This document shows, piece after piece, positions 44,218 through 53,182 of a stretch of DNA of 64,000 nucleotides. The notes below the pieces were generated by a model. The model was given only the letters and a program-made list of their open reading frames with translations, was not told the origin of the DNA and searched no databases. Source of the DNA: JBGTSJ01 sp041940305. GTDB taxonomy: Bacteria > Planctomycetota > Planctomycetia > Planctomycetales > Planctomycetaceae. The translations under genes were made by a program, and so were the position numbers. Position 1 is the first letter of the stretch; the number at the start of each line of letters is the position of its first letter. The stretch is taken from assembly GCA_041940305.1 (NCBI GenBank), contig JBGTSJ010000006.1, positions 62,001 to 126,000 on the forward strand, in the 5' to 3' direction.

Positions 44218-45588
44218 CTATTTGCCGATGCAGAACCGCGAGAAGATCCGGTCGAGGATGTCATCGGTGTAAACGCGGCCCGCGATGCGGCCGGTGTGCT
44301 CCAGCGCGCTGCGCAGCTCGGCCGCGATGAGTTCCTCTCCTGCCCCCTGAACACACAGGCGATACGCGCTCTCCAGCGCCGTCAGCGCATCACGCAGGCT
44401 GTCGCGGCAGCGCGCCGCCGAAGTGCCGATCAATTCCTGCGGAGCCGATGCATCGTCGATCCCGTCGATCACCGCTCTGCAAAGAGCTTCCAGACCTTCT
44501 CCGGTTCGGGCGCAGATGCGCAGTCCGGCATCCCGCAGGCCAATCGCAAGGTCCGACTTGGTGATGACGGGCAGCACGAACGGATGCGCCGTCGGACCGG
44601 ATCGAACGCGATGCACCGTCGCATCCGTTCCGGGAGCGTCGGCGGGAATGCACCAGAGCACGACGTCTGCGTCGCGCAGTTCCCGTTCCCGCAGCAGGTG
44701 GGCGGACTGCATCAGTTCGCCGTCACCATCAGTACAACCTGCAGTATCCAGCAACTCGATCGAGCGGCCCTCCCAGCAGAGATCGGCCGACAGGTAATCG
44801 CGCGTGGTGCCGGCGATCGGCGAGACCAGCGCCGCGGCTGATCCGGCCAGCGCATTGAAGAGCGTGCTCTTGCCGGCGTTAGGAGGACCGGCGAGCACGA
44901 CCCGAACCCGAGCGCGTGACTGCATCCGCTCCGTCGCCTGGCTGAGCAGTTCGCTGACGATGTCGGCCCCGCGGCACAGGTTCGCGGCAAGCGCTCCCCG
45001 GTCGATGAATTCGATGTCCTCTTCCACAAAATCGAGGCCGGCCTCCAGATCGGCGAGGTCCAGCAGAAGCCGCTCATGCAGGTCCGCGATCCGGCCCGAA
45101 ATGCCGCCGGCGAGTTGTGACAGCGCGGCACGGAGCCGGACGTCATCGGACGCGTCGATGACTCCCAGCACGGCCTCCGCCTGCAGCAGATCAATCCGCC
45201 CCGCCAGGAATGCCCGCAGCGTGAACTCCCCCGCGCGAGCCGGACGCACTCCCGCCGCGAACAATCCAGACAGCACTGCCTCTATAAGAGGAGCCGATCC
45301 GACGAGGTGAATTTCCGCGGAAGGCTGACCCGTGTAACTGCGTTCCAGCGGCCAGTGCAGGACGGCCACGGATAGCGACGTCCCGCCGTCCAGCCGGATG
45401 CGTCCCGCATGACGGTGGGGATGACGGCAATCCGACCACGTCGCAGCGTCATCAGGCTCGAACAGCGCATCGAGCGCCGGCACCACGTCCGACCCGGACA
45501 CGCGAATGATGCCCCGCAGCCCTGCACCCGGCGGAGAGGCCGTCGCCGCGATCGTGTCGTCCAGAGAGAATTCGATGCCGGCCGTCAC
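44218..45588 (-). CDS. mnmE: tRNA uridine-5-carboxymethylaminomethyl modification GTPase MnmE
   Basis: 456 residues if the GTG at 45588 starts translation, near the usual length; longer in-frame readings exist to 45675. The N-terminal folate-binding region begins EFSLDDTIAATASPPGAGLRGIIRVSG. The G domain holds G1 GPPNAGKST, G2 GTTRD, G3 DTAG and G4 TKSD. The protein ends with the characteristic FCIGK, whose Cys is required for activity. With MnmG it modifies the wobble uridine of certain tRNAs. MnmG is not in the window. A 95-bp inverted-repeat element lies 55 bp upstream of the start. Confidence 0.93.
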   Translation of the reverse strand: MTAGIEFSLDDTIAATASPPGAGLRGIIRVSGSDVVPALDALFEPDDAATWSDCRHPHRHAGRIRLDGGTSLSVAVLHWPLERSYTGQPSAEIHLVGSAPLIEAVLSGLFAAGVRPARAGEFTLRAFLAGRIDLLQAEAVLGVIDASDDVRLRAALSQLAGGISGRIADLHERLLLDLADLEAGLDFVEEDIEFIDRGALAANLCRGADIVSELLSQATERMQSRARVRVVLAGPPNAGKSTLFNALAGSAAALVSPIAGTTRDYLSADLCWEGRSIELLDTAGCTDGDGELMQSAHLLRERELRDADVVLWCIPADAPGTDATVHRVRSGPTAHPFVLPVITKSDLAIGLRDAGLRICARTGEGLEALCRAVIDGIDDASAPQELIGTSAARCRDSLRDALTALESAYRLCVQGAGEELIAAELRSALEHTGRIAGRVYTDDILDRIFSRFCIGK

Positions 45589-45642
45589 GGGTCGCCGTGT
45601 GGGTGTAGTGCCTCGCTCAGATGGGAGCTTAAGCGGGAGCAA

Positions 45643-45737
45643 AGTAGCCGCGTCACTCCGTAACGCGGAGGACATTCACATAGGTGAACATGCCCTTGAT
45701 GGACGCTGTTTCCGGGTTACGGAGTGACCCGGCTACT
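45643..45737. repeat. 95-bp element with 27-bp inverted terminal repeats
   Basis: The left arm at 45643-45669 (AGTAGCCGCGTCACTCCGTA...) and the right arm at 45711-45737 are inverted copies with 2 mismatches in 27. A 41-bp centre separates them. The size and shape fit a MITE-like element or a large REP hairpin. It lies in the gap between mnmE and the HEAT/TPR gene at 45792. No transposase is present. Confidence 0.8.
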
Positions 45738-45791
45738 GTTCGACGGCTTCTATTCCATGCACGTTGCCCAGAAGAATCCAGAGGCATTTAA

Positions 45792-48662
45792 TTAGAAACC
45801 GACCTCGACCTCAATCTGCCGGATCGCGCCCCGCTTGACCCCGAGCTTCTCTTCCTGCGCCTTGTCCGCCTCGTCCTGCTCCGGCAGGGAGTTCAGCAAC
45901 TCCTGAAACCTCTCGGCTTCGTGAAACCCCTCGAGATCCGGATCATTGCGGACGTGATTCAGGTCACTGAAACCCAGCTCGATAGCCCGCTCGAGGTGCG
46001 CCAGGCCGGCTTCCCGGTACGACTCGATCGCCTCCGTCCGTGCGTTGGATTCATCCTCCTTCTGCACCGCCTGCAGGGCACGCCCGTAAACACAGGCGGA
46101 GTTGTACTCGAACATCAGGTCGTCCACGAACCGCGTCTTGGCCGATTCGATCGCGGCGACGGCCTTCGCATGGTCTCCCTGCATGGCGTCGATAATGGCC
46201 AGGCCGGTGATGCCGATCGCGTCGTACTCGTCCAGCTTGATGGCGTGCTCGAAGTCGTCTCGGGCCTCGTCCAGCTTGTCCTGCGTCAGCCGCATGTGGC
46301 CGCGGCGGGAATAGGCCTCGGCAAAATCCGGATCAAATGACAGCGCCAGCTTCAGCCACTCCTCCGCCTTCTCGTACTCGGCGGCCGCCAGCAGCGCCTG
46401 CTGCTTCGCCTGTTCCTCGTCGCCCGCAGCCCGGAACTCTTCGGACTTCGCCATGTAGTCCGACGCCGCGCTCATCGGCCCCTGCGCCTGGCTCGTGTAC
46501 TGCCAGGCAGGCGAGCTGAACTTGATCCGTTGCAGCGCGCTGATGGCGTAGTTGCGCTTGTTGTTGTCTTTCGATTCGCGGGCCTTGATCAACGCCGCCT
46601 GCGCCTCGGCATTGCCGATCGCCGACAGCGCGTTGCAGATCGACGAGGCCGCGTACGCGTCTTCCGTCTGCTCCAGCGCAGCTGCCAGCAACTGCACCGA
46701 TTCTTCCGCGGGATCTGAAGCCAGCAGATTCGCCGCCACCGCTGTCACCGCCGGCTGCTTCGACGTCAGCGCCGCCAGCGCCAGCGGACGCGCTTCCTCG
46801 ACCCCCATCTGCCGCAGCGCCTCGAGCACCGCGGCCCGCTCCTGGTCGCCATACTCCTCGTAACGCGAAATCAGTTCGGGCGCCACGTCCGCGCCCCCCA
46901 CGGTCGCCAGCAGGTTGATCAGCACCGGGCGGTTCTCTTCCGCCGCATCGAGATGCTGCAGGATCAACGGGACCGCCCGGGGATCGCGGGTCCGGCTGAG
47001 GATCGAAGTTGTCGGCCCCGACGGAGGCCCGTCGGCCAGCAGCTTCAGCGCATGCTCGGTCGCCAGCGACTCGCTTTTCGGATCGGTCCGGTCCACCAGC
47101 CGCGCAAAAGCTTCGTCCCGCAGCGCGGCATCCTCCGACTGCAATGCCTCAGCCAGCACGCCGAACAACTGCGGATGGCCGATGCGCACCAGTGCGCGGA
47201 CGGCGGCCAGTCGCAGCGCCGGATCGGAGGCCGACGCGTCACGGAAAATGAGGTCGGACCAGATCGGACGGGGATGTTGCGCCAGCACGTCGATAATGGC
47301 CAGCCGCGTCTCAGGAGATGCTTCCTCCAGGTACTCGCTCAATGCCGCATGCGCGACCGGGAATCTTGAGCCCGCCAGACTGCCGACTGCGACGGCCGTC
47401 ACTTCGGGCGGCCCGGAACGCGCGGCTGCGACCAACCGCTCGACCGCGGCCGGTTGCCCGAATTGGCTGAGCGCCCGCATCGCGCTATCGCGGATCAGTT
47501 CGTCCTCGCTCTGCGAGGCCTTAAGCACAAGCGGCAGATCGTCCTGGGACAGCCGTTCGGCGCCATGGGCGAGCGCTGCGGCGCGCGACAACCGGTGGCC
47601 GAACACGATCTCCGCCTTCAGGTCCTCGCGGGGAAGCACCTCGAACGCCGACCGCAGTGCGGCGATCGCCGCCGACTCCGTCGACGGATGCACTGCGGTG
47701 CCCCCTTCCCCGTACCAGGGCGACTGATCTTCGCCGGGAAGCCTGGCCAGATGTAGTTCGCGGATCGCAACAGGCAGGGCCGGCAGCTGGCTGTACTGCA
47801 TATTCGACCGATTTGCCTGACCCTGCATCAGCCATCCCAGCACCTGGTCGTCCGGCTGCCGCGCTGACTCCTCGAATGCGATCACCGCCCGGGCCACTCC
47901 CGTCCCCGCGAGGCGGTCCAGTTCGTCCGCCAAAGTGCCGGCGTTGATGGAGTTCAGTTCTCCGGGAACTGTCAGCAGCGCCAGGCACTGCTCTGGACCG
48001 ATCTGCTCTACGCCCAGTCCCAGCACGCCGCGCTGATACTCATTGACGTTGAGCGTCTGGTCCCCCTCCTCAGAGTGCAGCGTCAGGCGCAGCTCAGGCA
48101 CCTGCGCCCCGCCGTCGAGTCCCGCATACAGCAGCCAGGTGGAAGCCGTCCCTTGGGCCGGCACGTCCAGCTTGTCCTCCGGTCGAATGTCGTTGTACTG
48201 CCGCAGCTGTCCCTGGACCTGGATGGGCGACGACTCAATCCGGTCCGGCCGATCCTGCAGCGTGAACTCGCGGCCGTCGGCCTTCAGCGTGATCCGGTTG
48301 GTCTCGATCGCGATCTCCTGGTCGGAGAGATTGATCACGAGCAGTCGCGTCACGAAGTACCGAATACCGTCCGGCCCGTAGAGGTTCGTCGTCGCCAGAT
48401 TGGAATGCTCCAGCATCATCACCAGGCTGCTGGATCGCGCCGGAGGCTGAGCATTGGGCGCCTCGCCGCGCGTCCGGGCTTCGAGTTCGTCCAGACGCTG
48501 CAGCAGTTCCTCGACCGTCGGCTCTTCAGAGGTGCCCGGTTCGGCCGCGGGCTGCGCATTCCGGGCCGGATTGCGGACCCCCTCAATCTTTTGAGCCTGT
48601 GCGGGCGCCCCTCCACTCAAGAGTGCGATGCACAGACAAAGCTGACAGCAACGTGAGAGCAT
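45792..48662 (-). CDS. Secreted HEAT-repeat and TPR protein
   Basis: 956 residues from the ATG at 48662, where a signal peptide begins (SRCCQLCLCIALLSGGAPAQA); an earlier start at 48695 is possible. The N-terminal third contains beta-strands (NLYGPDGIRYFVTRLLVINL). The middle, about 350-690, is a run of HEAT-like helical pairs (AALRSAFEVLP, DSAMRALSQFGQPAAVERLVAAA, EALRQMGVEEARPLALAAL). The C-terminus, about 730-930, holds TPR-like repeats (YEKAEEWLKLALSFDPDFAEAYSRRGHMRLTQDKLDEARDDFEHAIKLD). It is probably a scaffold in the periplasm, with no partner seen. The 467-bp gap beyond its start lies between this gene and the divergent histidine kinase at 49131. Confidence 0.87.
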   Translation of the reverse strand: MLSRCCQLCLCIALLSGGAPAQAQKIEGVRNPARNAQPAAEPGTSEEPTVEELLQRLDELEARTRGEAPNAQPPARSSSLVMMLEHSNLATTNLYGPDGIRYFVTRLLVINLSDQEIAIETNRITLKADGREFTLQDRPDRIESSPIQVQGQLRQYNDIRPEDKLDVPAQGTASTWLLYAGLDGGAQVPELRLTLHSEEGDQTLNVNEYQRGVLGLGVEQIGPEQCLALLTVPGELNSINAGTLADELDRLAGTGVARAVIAFEESARQPDDQVLGWLMQGQANRSNMQYSQLPALPVAIRELHLARLPGEDQSPWYGEGGTAVHPSTESAAIAALRSAFEVLPREDLKAEIVFGHRLSRAAALAHGAERLSQDDLPLVLKASQSEDELIRDSAMRALSQFGQPAAVERLVAAARSGPPEVTAVAVGSLAGSRFPVAHAALSEYLEEASPETRLAIIDVLAQHPRPIWSDLIFRDASASDPALRLAAVRALVRIGHPQLFGVLAEALQSEDAALRDEAFARLVDRTDPKSESLATEHALKLLADGPPSGPTTSILSRTRDPRAVPLILQHLDAAEENRPVLINLLATVGGADVAPELISRYEEYGDQERAAVLEALRQMGVEEARPLALAALTSKQPAVTAVAANLLASDPAEESVQLLAAALEQTEDAYAASSICNALSAIGNAEAQAALIKARESKDNNKRNYAISALQRIKFSSPAWQYTSQAQGPMSAASDYMAKSEEFRAAGDEEQAKQQALLAAAEYEKAEEWLKLALSFDPDFAEAYSRRGHMRLTQDKLDEARDDFEHAIKLDEYDAIGITGLAIIDAMQGDHAKAVAAIESAKTRFVDDLMFEYNSACVYGRALQAVQKEDESNARTEAIESYREAGLAHLERAIELGFSDLNHVRNDPDLEGFHEAERFQELLNSLPEQDEADKAQEEKLGVKRGAIRQIEVEVGF

Positions 48663-49130
48663 GACGGGCTCCAACCGAACGCGCGATAGACTCATCCAAC
48701 CGGTGCAGGAGCGGGTTTCTGGAGTTCGCGCATCCTGGCCCGAAGGAAGCTCAGCGTGGTAGCGACTCCAGCGGACGGCACACGGAGTGTGCCTGCGACA
48801 TTGGCAACAAACCTACCTCACCATGATATCGGCGGCTCTCCCGGGCGTGGAGGGACATTGTTGCGCTCTTGCCCTTCCGGACTGGATTCACGCCAAAGTT
48901 CGAAATCAGCGGACTTTCGCCGCTGCAGGAGTCAATGCTCCGGCTGGCCCTCCTCCAGATTCTTTTCAGGGCGTCCCTTGAGCCGCTGCCATCCCCGGCT
49001 ACCCTGAACGTCGCTCCAAAGTACTCGCCATTTGAGGGTTTCTCTCGAATTTGAGGAATCCAGCGGTCGCCCATCTCGGGGTTCGAGATTCCGAGGCCGC
49101 CATTCCCACCGCAGACCGTTCGCGCCGTGC
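48663..49130. other. 468-bp divergent intergenic region
   Basis: The gap between the HEAT/TPR gene and the histidine kinase gene holds one compact hairpin (48777-48793) and no gene. A TTGCGC hexamer occurs near 48861, but no clear -10 follows at a good distance. Short open frames have no coding character. Confidence 0.6.
48777..48793. repeat. Compact hairpin with GGA triloop
   Basis: GGCACAC-GGA-GTGTGCC, a perfect 7-bp stem with a GGA loop. The same loop occurs in hairpins at 9338-9350 and 9415-9431. Confidence 0.65.
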
Positions 49131-52100
49131 ATGCCGCCTCCCGACCATTCCGCCACCGAAGCCGGGCAACTCCGCCAAAGCCTCCGCGACCTCGCACTGT
49201 TCGCCGCCATGCCGGCCCGCTGGACGGACGCGCGGTCCGAGGATATCGCCGCCCGGCTGGCTGACTCGCTGTTGCAGACGCTGAACCTGGACCTCGTTGC
49301 GCTCCGGGTGCCGGGACTGGCGACTCCCGATTTCATAGATGCCATTCGGGTTCGGCCTTCCCTGAATGACGTCGATTCCGCTGCGCTGCGTCCGTTGATC
49401 GAACCTCTGTTGGACGGCACGGAATCCCATCCGGGGTCTCTGTTGCTGCAGGCGTATCACCCCCCCCTGCCGGTCCTCGTCATTCCGTTGGGGAGTTGTG
49501 ACGACGAAGGGAGACTGGTCGCCGCCAGTCGCAGGGCCGGCTTTCCTTCGGAGGATGATCGCCTCGTCCTGCGCACCGCTGCCGGCCAGGCGGCCGTCTG
49601 TTTTCAAACCTCGCGCGAAGCCTACCGCGCCGTCGAACGAAGCGAGCGGCTGCGCACAACCCTCGCCAGCATCGGTGACGCCGTCATTACCACCGACATC
49701 AACGGACGGATTACCAATCTCAACCCCGTCGCCGAATCGCTCACAGGCTGGACCAATCGCGATGCCGTTGGCGTCCCGCTGGCCGAAGTCTTCCGCATTA
49801 TTAATGAACAGACCCGCCGCCCCGTTGAGAACCCGGCCGATCGCGCCCTGCGCGACGGAGTCATCGTCGGCCTCGCCAATCACACGCTGCTGATTGCCCG
49901 GGACGGGACGGAGCGCCCCATCGACGACAGCGCCGCTCCCATTCGCTGCATCGAAGGCGAGGTCGTCGGCTGTGTCCTGGTCTTCCGCGACGTCACCGAA
50001 CGCCGGGATACCGAACGCAAACTGCAGCAGAGTGAAGAGCGCTACCGGGCCCTCGTGACGGCCGCGGCACAAATCGTCTGGACCACCGATCCGCAGGGCC
50101 GCGTCGTTGACGACTCACCCTCCTGGAGGGACTTCACCGGCCAGACCCGGGAGCAGTGGGAGGGCTTTGGCTGGCTCGACGCCATCCACCCGGACGACCG
50201 CGACCGCACCTCCGCAGCCTGGTCCAGATCCGTATCGACCCGCACCCCCTGCGAGATGGACTACCGCGTCCGCCGTCACGACGGCGAATATCGCTGGACC
50301 TCTGTTCGCGCCGTCCCCGTCCTGGATGAAACCGGCGACATCCGCGAATGGGTCGGCACGAACGCTGATGTCCATGACCGGATGCTGGCGCAGATCGAAG
50401 AGGCCGAGCGCTCCCATCTGGTCAAGCTGCGGGCCGACGTCAACAGCGCCCTCGTTACGGCCCAGCCCGTGCAGACCGGACTCCACGAGTGCTGCGAGGC
50501 GCTGGTGCAGCATCTGGGCGCCGCCTTCGCCCGCATCTGGACGACCAGTCAATCCGGCGACGAACTGCTCCTGCAGGCCAGCGCCGGACTCTACACCCAC
50601 CTCGACGGCCCTCACAGCCGCATCCGGATCGGCGAGTTCAAGATTGGCCGAATCGCCAGAAATCGCCGCCCGCATCTCACCAATGACGTTCTCAACGATC
50701 CCAATATCAGCGACCCGGAATGGGCCCGACGCGAGGGCATGCACGCCTTCGCGGGCTATCCTCTGATCGTCGACGACCGCATGGTGGGAGTGATGGCGCT
50801 GTTTTCCCAACGGTTGCTCTCCGAGGCTGTCCTCTCCGATCTGGCCCCGCTCGCCGAATCCATCGCCCAGTACATCGATCGTCGCCGCAACGAGGCCGCC
50901 CTCCGGGAGAGCGAACTCCGGTATCGCCTCGTCGGGCAGGCGGCGAACGACGCCATCTGGGACTGGAACCTCGTCACCAATGAAGTCACCTGGAACGAAG
51001 GGCTGCAATCCCGATTCGGCTACACCACCGACCAGATCGGACGCCACGCCGACTGGTGGGTGGACCACATTCACCCCGAAGACCGGGAGCGCGTCGCACA
51101 CAGCATCCACGCCGTCATCGACGGAACCGACGAAGTCTGGCACGACGAGTACCGCTATCGCCGCGCCGACGGGTCCTACGCCGAAGTGTTCGACCGCGGC
51201 CGCGTCGTCCGGGAGCACGGCAAGCCCGTCCGCATGGTGGGCTCCATGCTCGACCTCACCGAGCGCAAGCACGCCGAGCGGATGGCCAACTTCCTGGCCG
51301 ACGCCAGCGCCGCCATCGCCGACCTCACCGACTACGAAAGCACCCTCCAGAAGGTCGCGCATCTGGCCGTCCCCACGTTCGCCGACTGGTGCGCCATCGA
51401 CATGCTCGACGAACACGGCGGCCGAAACCGCATCGCCCTCATGCATCGGGACGACGACAAGATCCGCCTGGCGCTCGAACTCGACGAGCGGTATCCGGTC
51501 CGCATGGATGATCCCCACGGCGTCGGATACGTCCTCAGCACCGGCGAATCCGAGCTCGTCCCCGATATTCCGGACTCGACTCTCGCCGAGATCGCCCACG
51601 ATGAGCGCCATCTCGAGTTGCTCCGCGAACTCAAACTCACGTCCTACATCTGCACCCCCATCCGCTCTCACGGCCGCATGCGCGGCTGCGTGACGTTCGT
51701 TTCCGACAGCGCCTCACGCCGCTTCAATCAGTCGGACCTCCGGGTCGCACAGGATCTCTGCCACCGTGTCGCCGTCGCCATCGAGAACGCCACGCTCTAC
51801 CGCACCCTCCAGGACGCCAACCGTCGCAAAACCGAATTCCTCGCCACTCTCGGCCACGAGCTGCGCAATCCGCTCGCCCCCATCCGCACCGGACTCGAAC
51901 TGCTCCGCCTCATGGGCCACGATCCCGTCGCCTTCGAGGAAACCCGCAGCACCATGGAGCGGCAGACCCAGCAGCTCATCACCCTCGTCGACGACCTCCT
52001 CGACGTCAGCCGCATCACACTCGGCAAGCTGGAACTGCGCAAACGTCGTGTCGTGCTCGCCGACGTCGTCCGCAGCGCCGTCGAGGCCTCCCGCCCCTTC

Positions 52101-52934
52101 ATTGACGACGCCGGGCACAGCCTCAAAGTCGTGATGCCCGATGACGGCATCCAGCTCATCGCCGATCCCCATCGCCTCGCCCAGGTCCTTTCCAACCTCC
52201 TCAACAACGCCGCCAAGTACACTCCCGAGGGGGGCCGCATCCGCCTCACCACCGACTGCCGCGACGGCGAGGTCGCTGTCTCGGTTTCCGACAACGGCCT
52301 CGGCATCCCCGCCGATCAGCTCGAACAGATCTTCGAGATGTTCGCTCAGATCGACCGTCCCATCGAAAAAGGCTACACCGGTCTCGGCATCGGGCTCACC
52401 CTCGTCAAGTCGCTCGTCACCATGCATGACGGAGCCATCGAAGTCCGCAGCGACGGCCACAACCAGGGCAGCACGTTCACCATCCGGCTTCCTGTCCTCG
52501 ACGACTGCCACTCCGATCCGCTCTCCGACCAGGACGGCGGCCACGCCTCCTCCGCCGCGCCCAAGCGCCGCGTCCTCGTCGTCGACGACAACAAAGACGG
52601 CGCCGCCATGCTCAGCATGGTCGTCAAGATGCTCGGCAACGATGTCCGCACCGCGCACGACGGTCAGGAAGCGATTGAGGTCGCGCAGGACTTCCGACCC
52701 GATGTCATCATCATGGATCTCGGCATGCCCCGCATGAACGGCTACGAAGCCGCCCGGCACCTGCGAGATCAGCCCTGGGGCCGCGGCATCACCCTCGTCG
52801 CGCTCACCGGCTGGGGCCAGGAAGAGGACAAGCAGCGCACCCGCGCCGCCGGCTTCGACCATCACCTCACCAAGCCGGCCGATCCCAGCGAACTGAAACG
52901 CCTCTTCGCCAGCACGCCGCGCCACGCGCAGTGA
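49131..52934 (+). CDS. Hybrid sensor histidine kinase / response regulator with PAS and GAF domains
   Basis: 1267 residues from the ATG at 49131; upstream in-frame codons to 49032 are not family-like. Domain order: GAF-like about 20-165; PAS about 170-300 (GDAVITTDINGRITNLNP); PAS about 300-420 with a PAC tail; GAF about 425-583; PAS about 590-713 (AIWDWNLVTNEVTWN); GAF about 713-893; HisKA with the phosphoacceptor His909 (FLATLGHELRNPL); HATPase about 970-1125 (NNAAKYTPEGG, DNGLGI, GLGIGL); and a receiver about 1145-1260 with phosphoacceptor Asp1196 (IIMDLGMP). No membrane helix is seen, so it is a soluble sensor. Its cognate output protein is not adjacent. The signal is unknown, though several PAS/GAF modules suggest integration of more than one cue. 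Confidence 0.93.
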   Translation: MPPPDHSATEAGQLRQSLRDLALFAAMPARWTDARSEDIAARLADSLLQTLNLDLVALRVPGLATPDFIDAIRVRPSLNDVDSAALRPLIEPLLDGTESHPGSLLLQAYHPPLPVLVIPLGSCDDEGRLVAASRRAGFPSEDDRLVLRTAAGQAAVCFQTSREAYRAVERSERLRTTLASIGDAVITTDINGRITNLNPVAESLTGWTNRDAVGVPLAEVFRIINEQTRRPVENPADRALRDGVIVGLANHTLLIARDGTERPIDDSAAPIRCIEGEVVGCVLVFRDVTERRDTERKLQQSEERYRALVTAAAQIVWTTDPQGRVVDDSPSWRDFTGQTREQWEGFGWLDAIHPDDRDRTSAAWSRSVSTRTPCEMDYRVRRHDGEYRWTSVRAVPVLDETGDIREWVGTNADVHDRMLAQIEEAERSHLVKLRADVNSALVTAQPVQTGLHECCEALVQHLGAAFARIWTTSQSGDELLLQASAGLYTHLDGPHSRIRIGEFKIGRIARNRRPHLTNDVLNDPNISDPEWARREGMHAFAGYPLIVDDRMVGVMALFSQRLLSEAVLSDLAPLAESIAQYIDRRRNEAALRESELRYRLVGQAANDAIWDWNLVTNEVTWNEGLQSRFGYTTDQIGRHADWWVDHIHPEDRERVAHSIHAVIDGTDEVWHDEYRYRRADGSYAEVFDRGRVVREHGKPVRMVGSMLDLTERKHAERMANFLADASAAIADLTDYESTLQKVAHLAVPTFADWCAIDMLDEHGGRNRIALMHRDDDKIRLALELDERYPVRMDDPHGVGYVLSTGESELVPDIPDSTLAEIAHDERHLELLRELKLTSYICTPIRSHGRMRGCVTFVSDSASRRFNQSDLRVAQDLCHRVAVAIENATLYRTLQDANRRKTEFLATLGHELRNPLAPIRTGLELLRLMGHDPVAFEETRSTMERQTQQLITLVDDLLDVSRITLGKLELRKRRVVLADVVRSAVEASRPFIDDAGHSLKVVMPDDGIQLIADPHRLAQVLSNLLNNAAKYTPEGGRIRLTTDCRDGEVAVSVSDNGLGIPADQLEQIFEMFAQIDRPIEKGYTGLGIGLTLVKSLVTMHDGAIEVRSDGHNQGSTFTIRLPVLDDCHSDPLSDQDGGHASSAAPKRRVLVVDDNKDGAAMLSMVVKMLGNDVRTAHDGQEAIEVAQDFRPDVIIMDLGMPRMNGYEAARHLRDQPWGRGITLVALTGWGQEEDKQRTRAAGFDHHLTKPADPSELKRLFASTPRHAQ

Positions 52935-52979
52935 AACCCCACTGCGCCGGCAATTCTGTTCGGCTCGATTCGTGCGCCC

Positions 52980-53034
52980 CCCTCTCCCCCGCGAAACGCC
53001 GGGCTTTCACAGAGCGACATGTCGGGGGAGAGGG
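52980..53034. repeat. Large hairpin after the kinase gene
   Basis: CCCTCTCCCCC (52980-52990) is perfectly inverted as GGGGGAGAGGG (53024-53034), 11 bp, with a 33-nt spacer. It lies 45 bp after the kinase stop and could end its transcript. It resembles the CCCTCTCCCC/GGGGAGAGGG elements that are scattered between planctomycete genes. Confidence 0.6.
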
Positions 53035-53182
53035 CCGGGGTGAGGGGATCAAGTTAGCGTCCCACTTCCCCCGCCGCTCGGCTCGATCTCTCCGTCCTCC
53101 CGTCACCGCGCCAATCTTCGTGCGCGCGGATAGGATGTCGCTGACCACTCACAGTTCCTCGAACCAACCTCGAAGTTTCCCC

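Noticed and set aside
50115..52925. Long minus-strand frames opposite the histidine kinase.
   Set aside because: Composition is a mirror of the kinase codon pattern, with strings of Glu, Val and Gly, and no recognisable motif.
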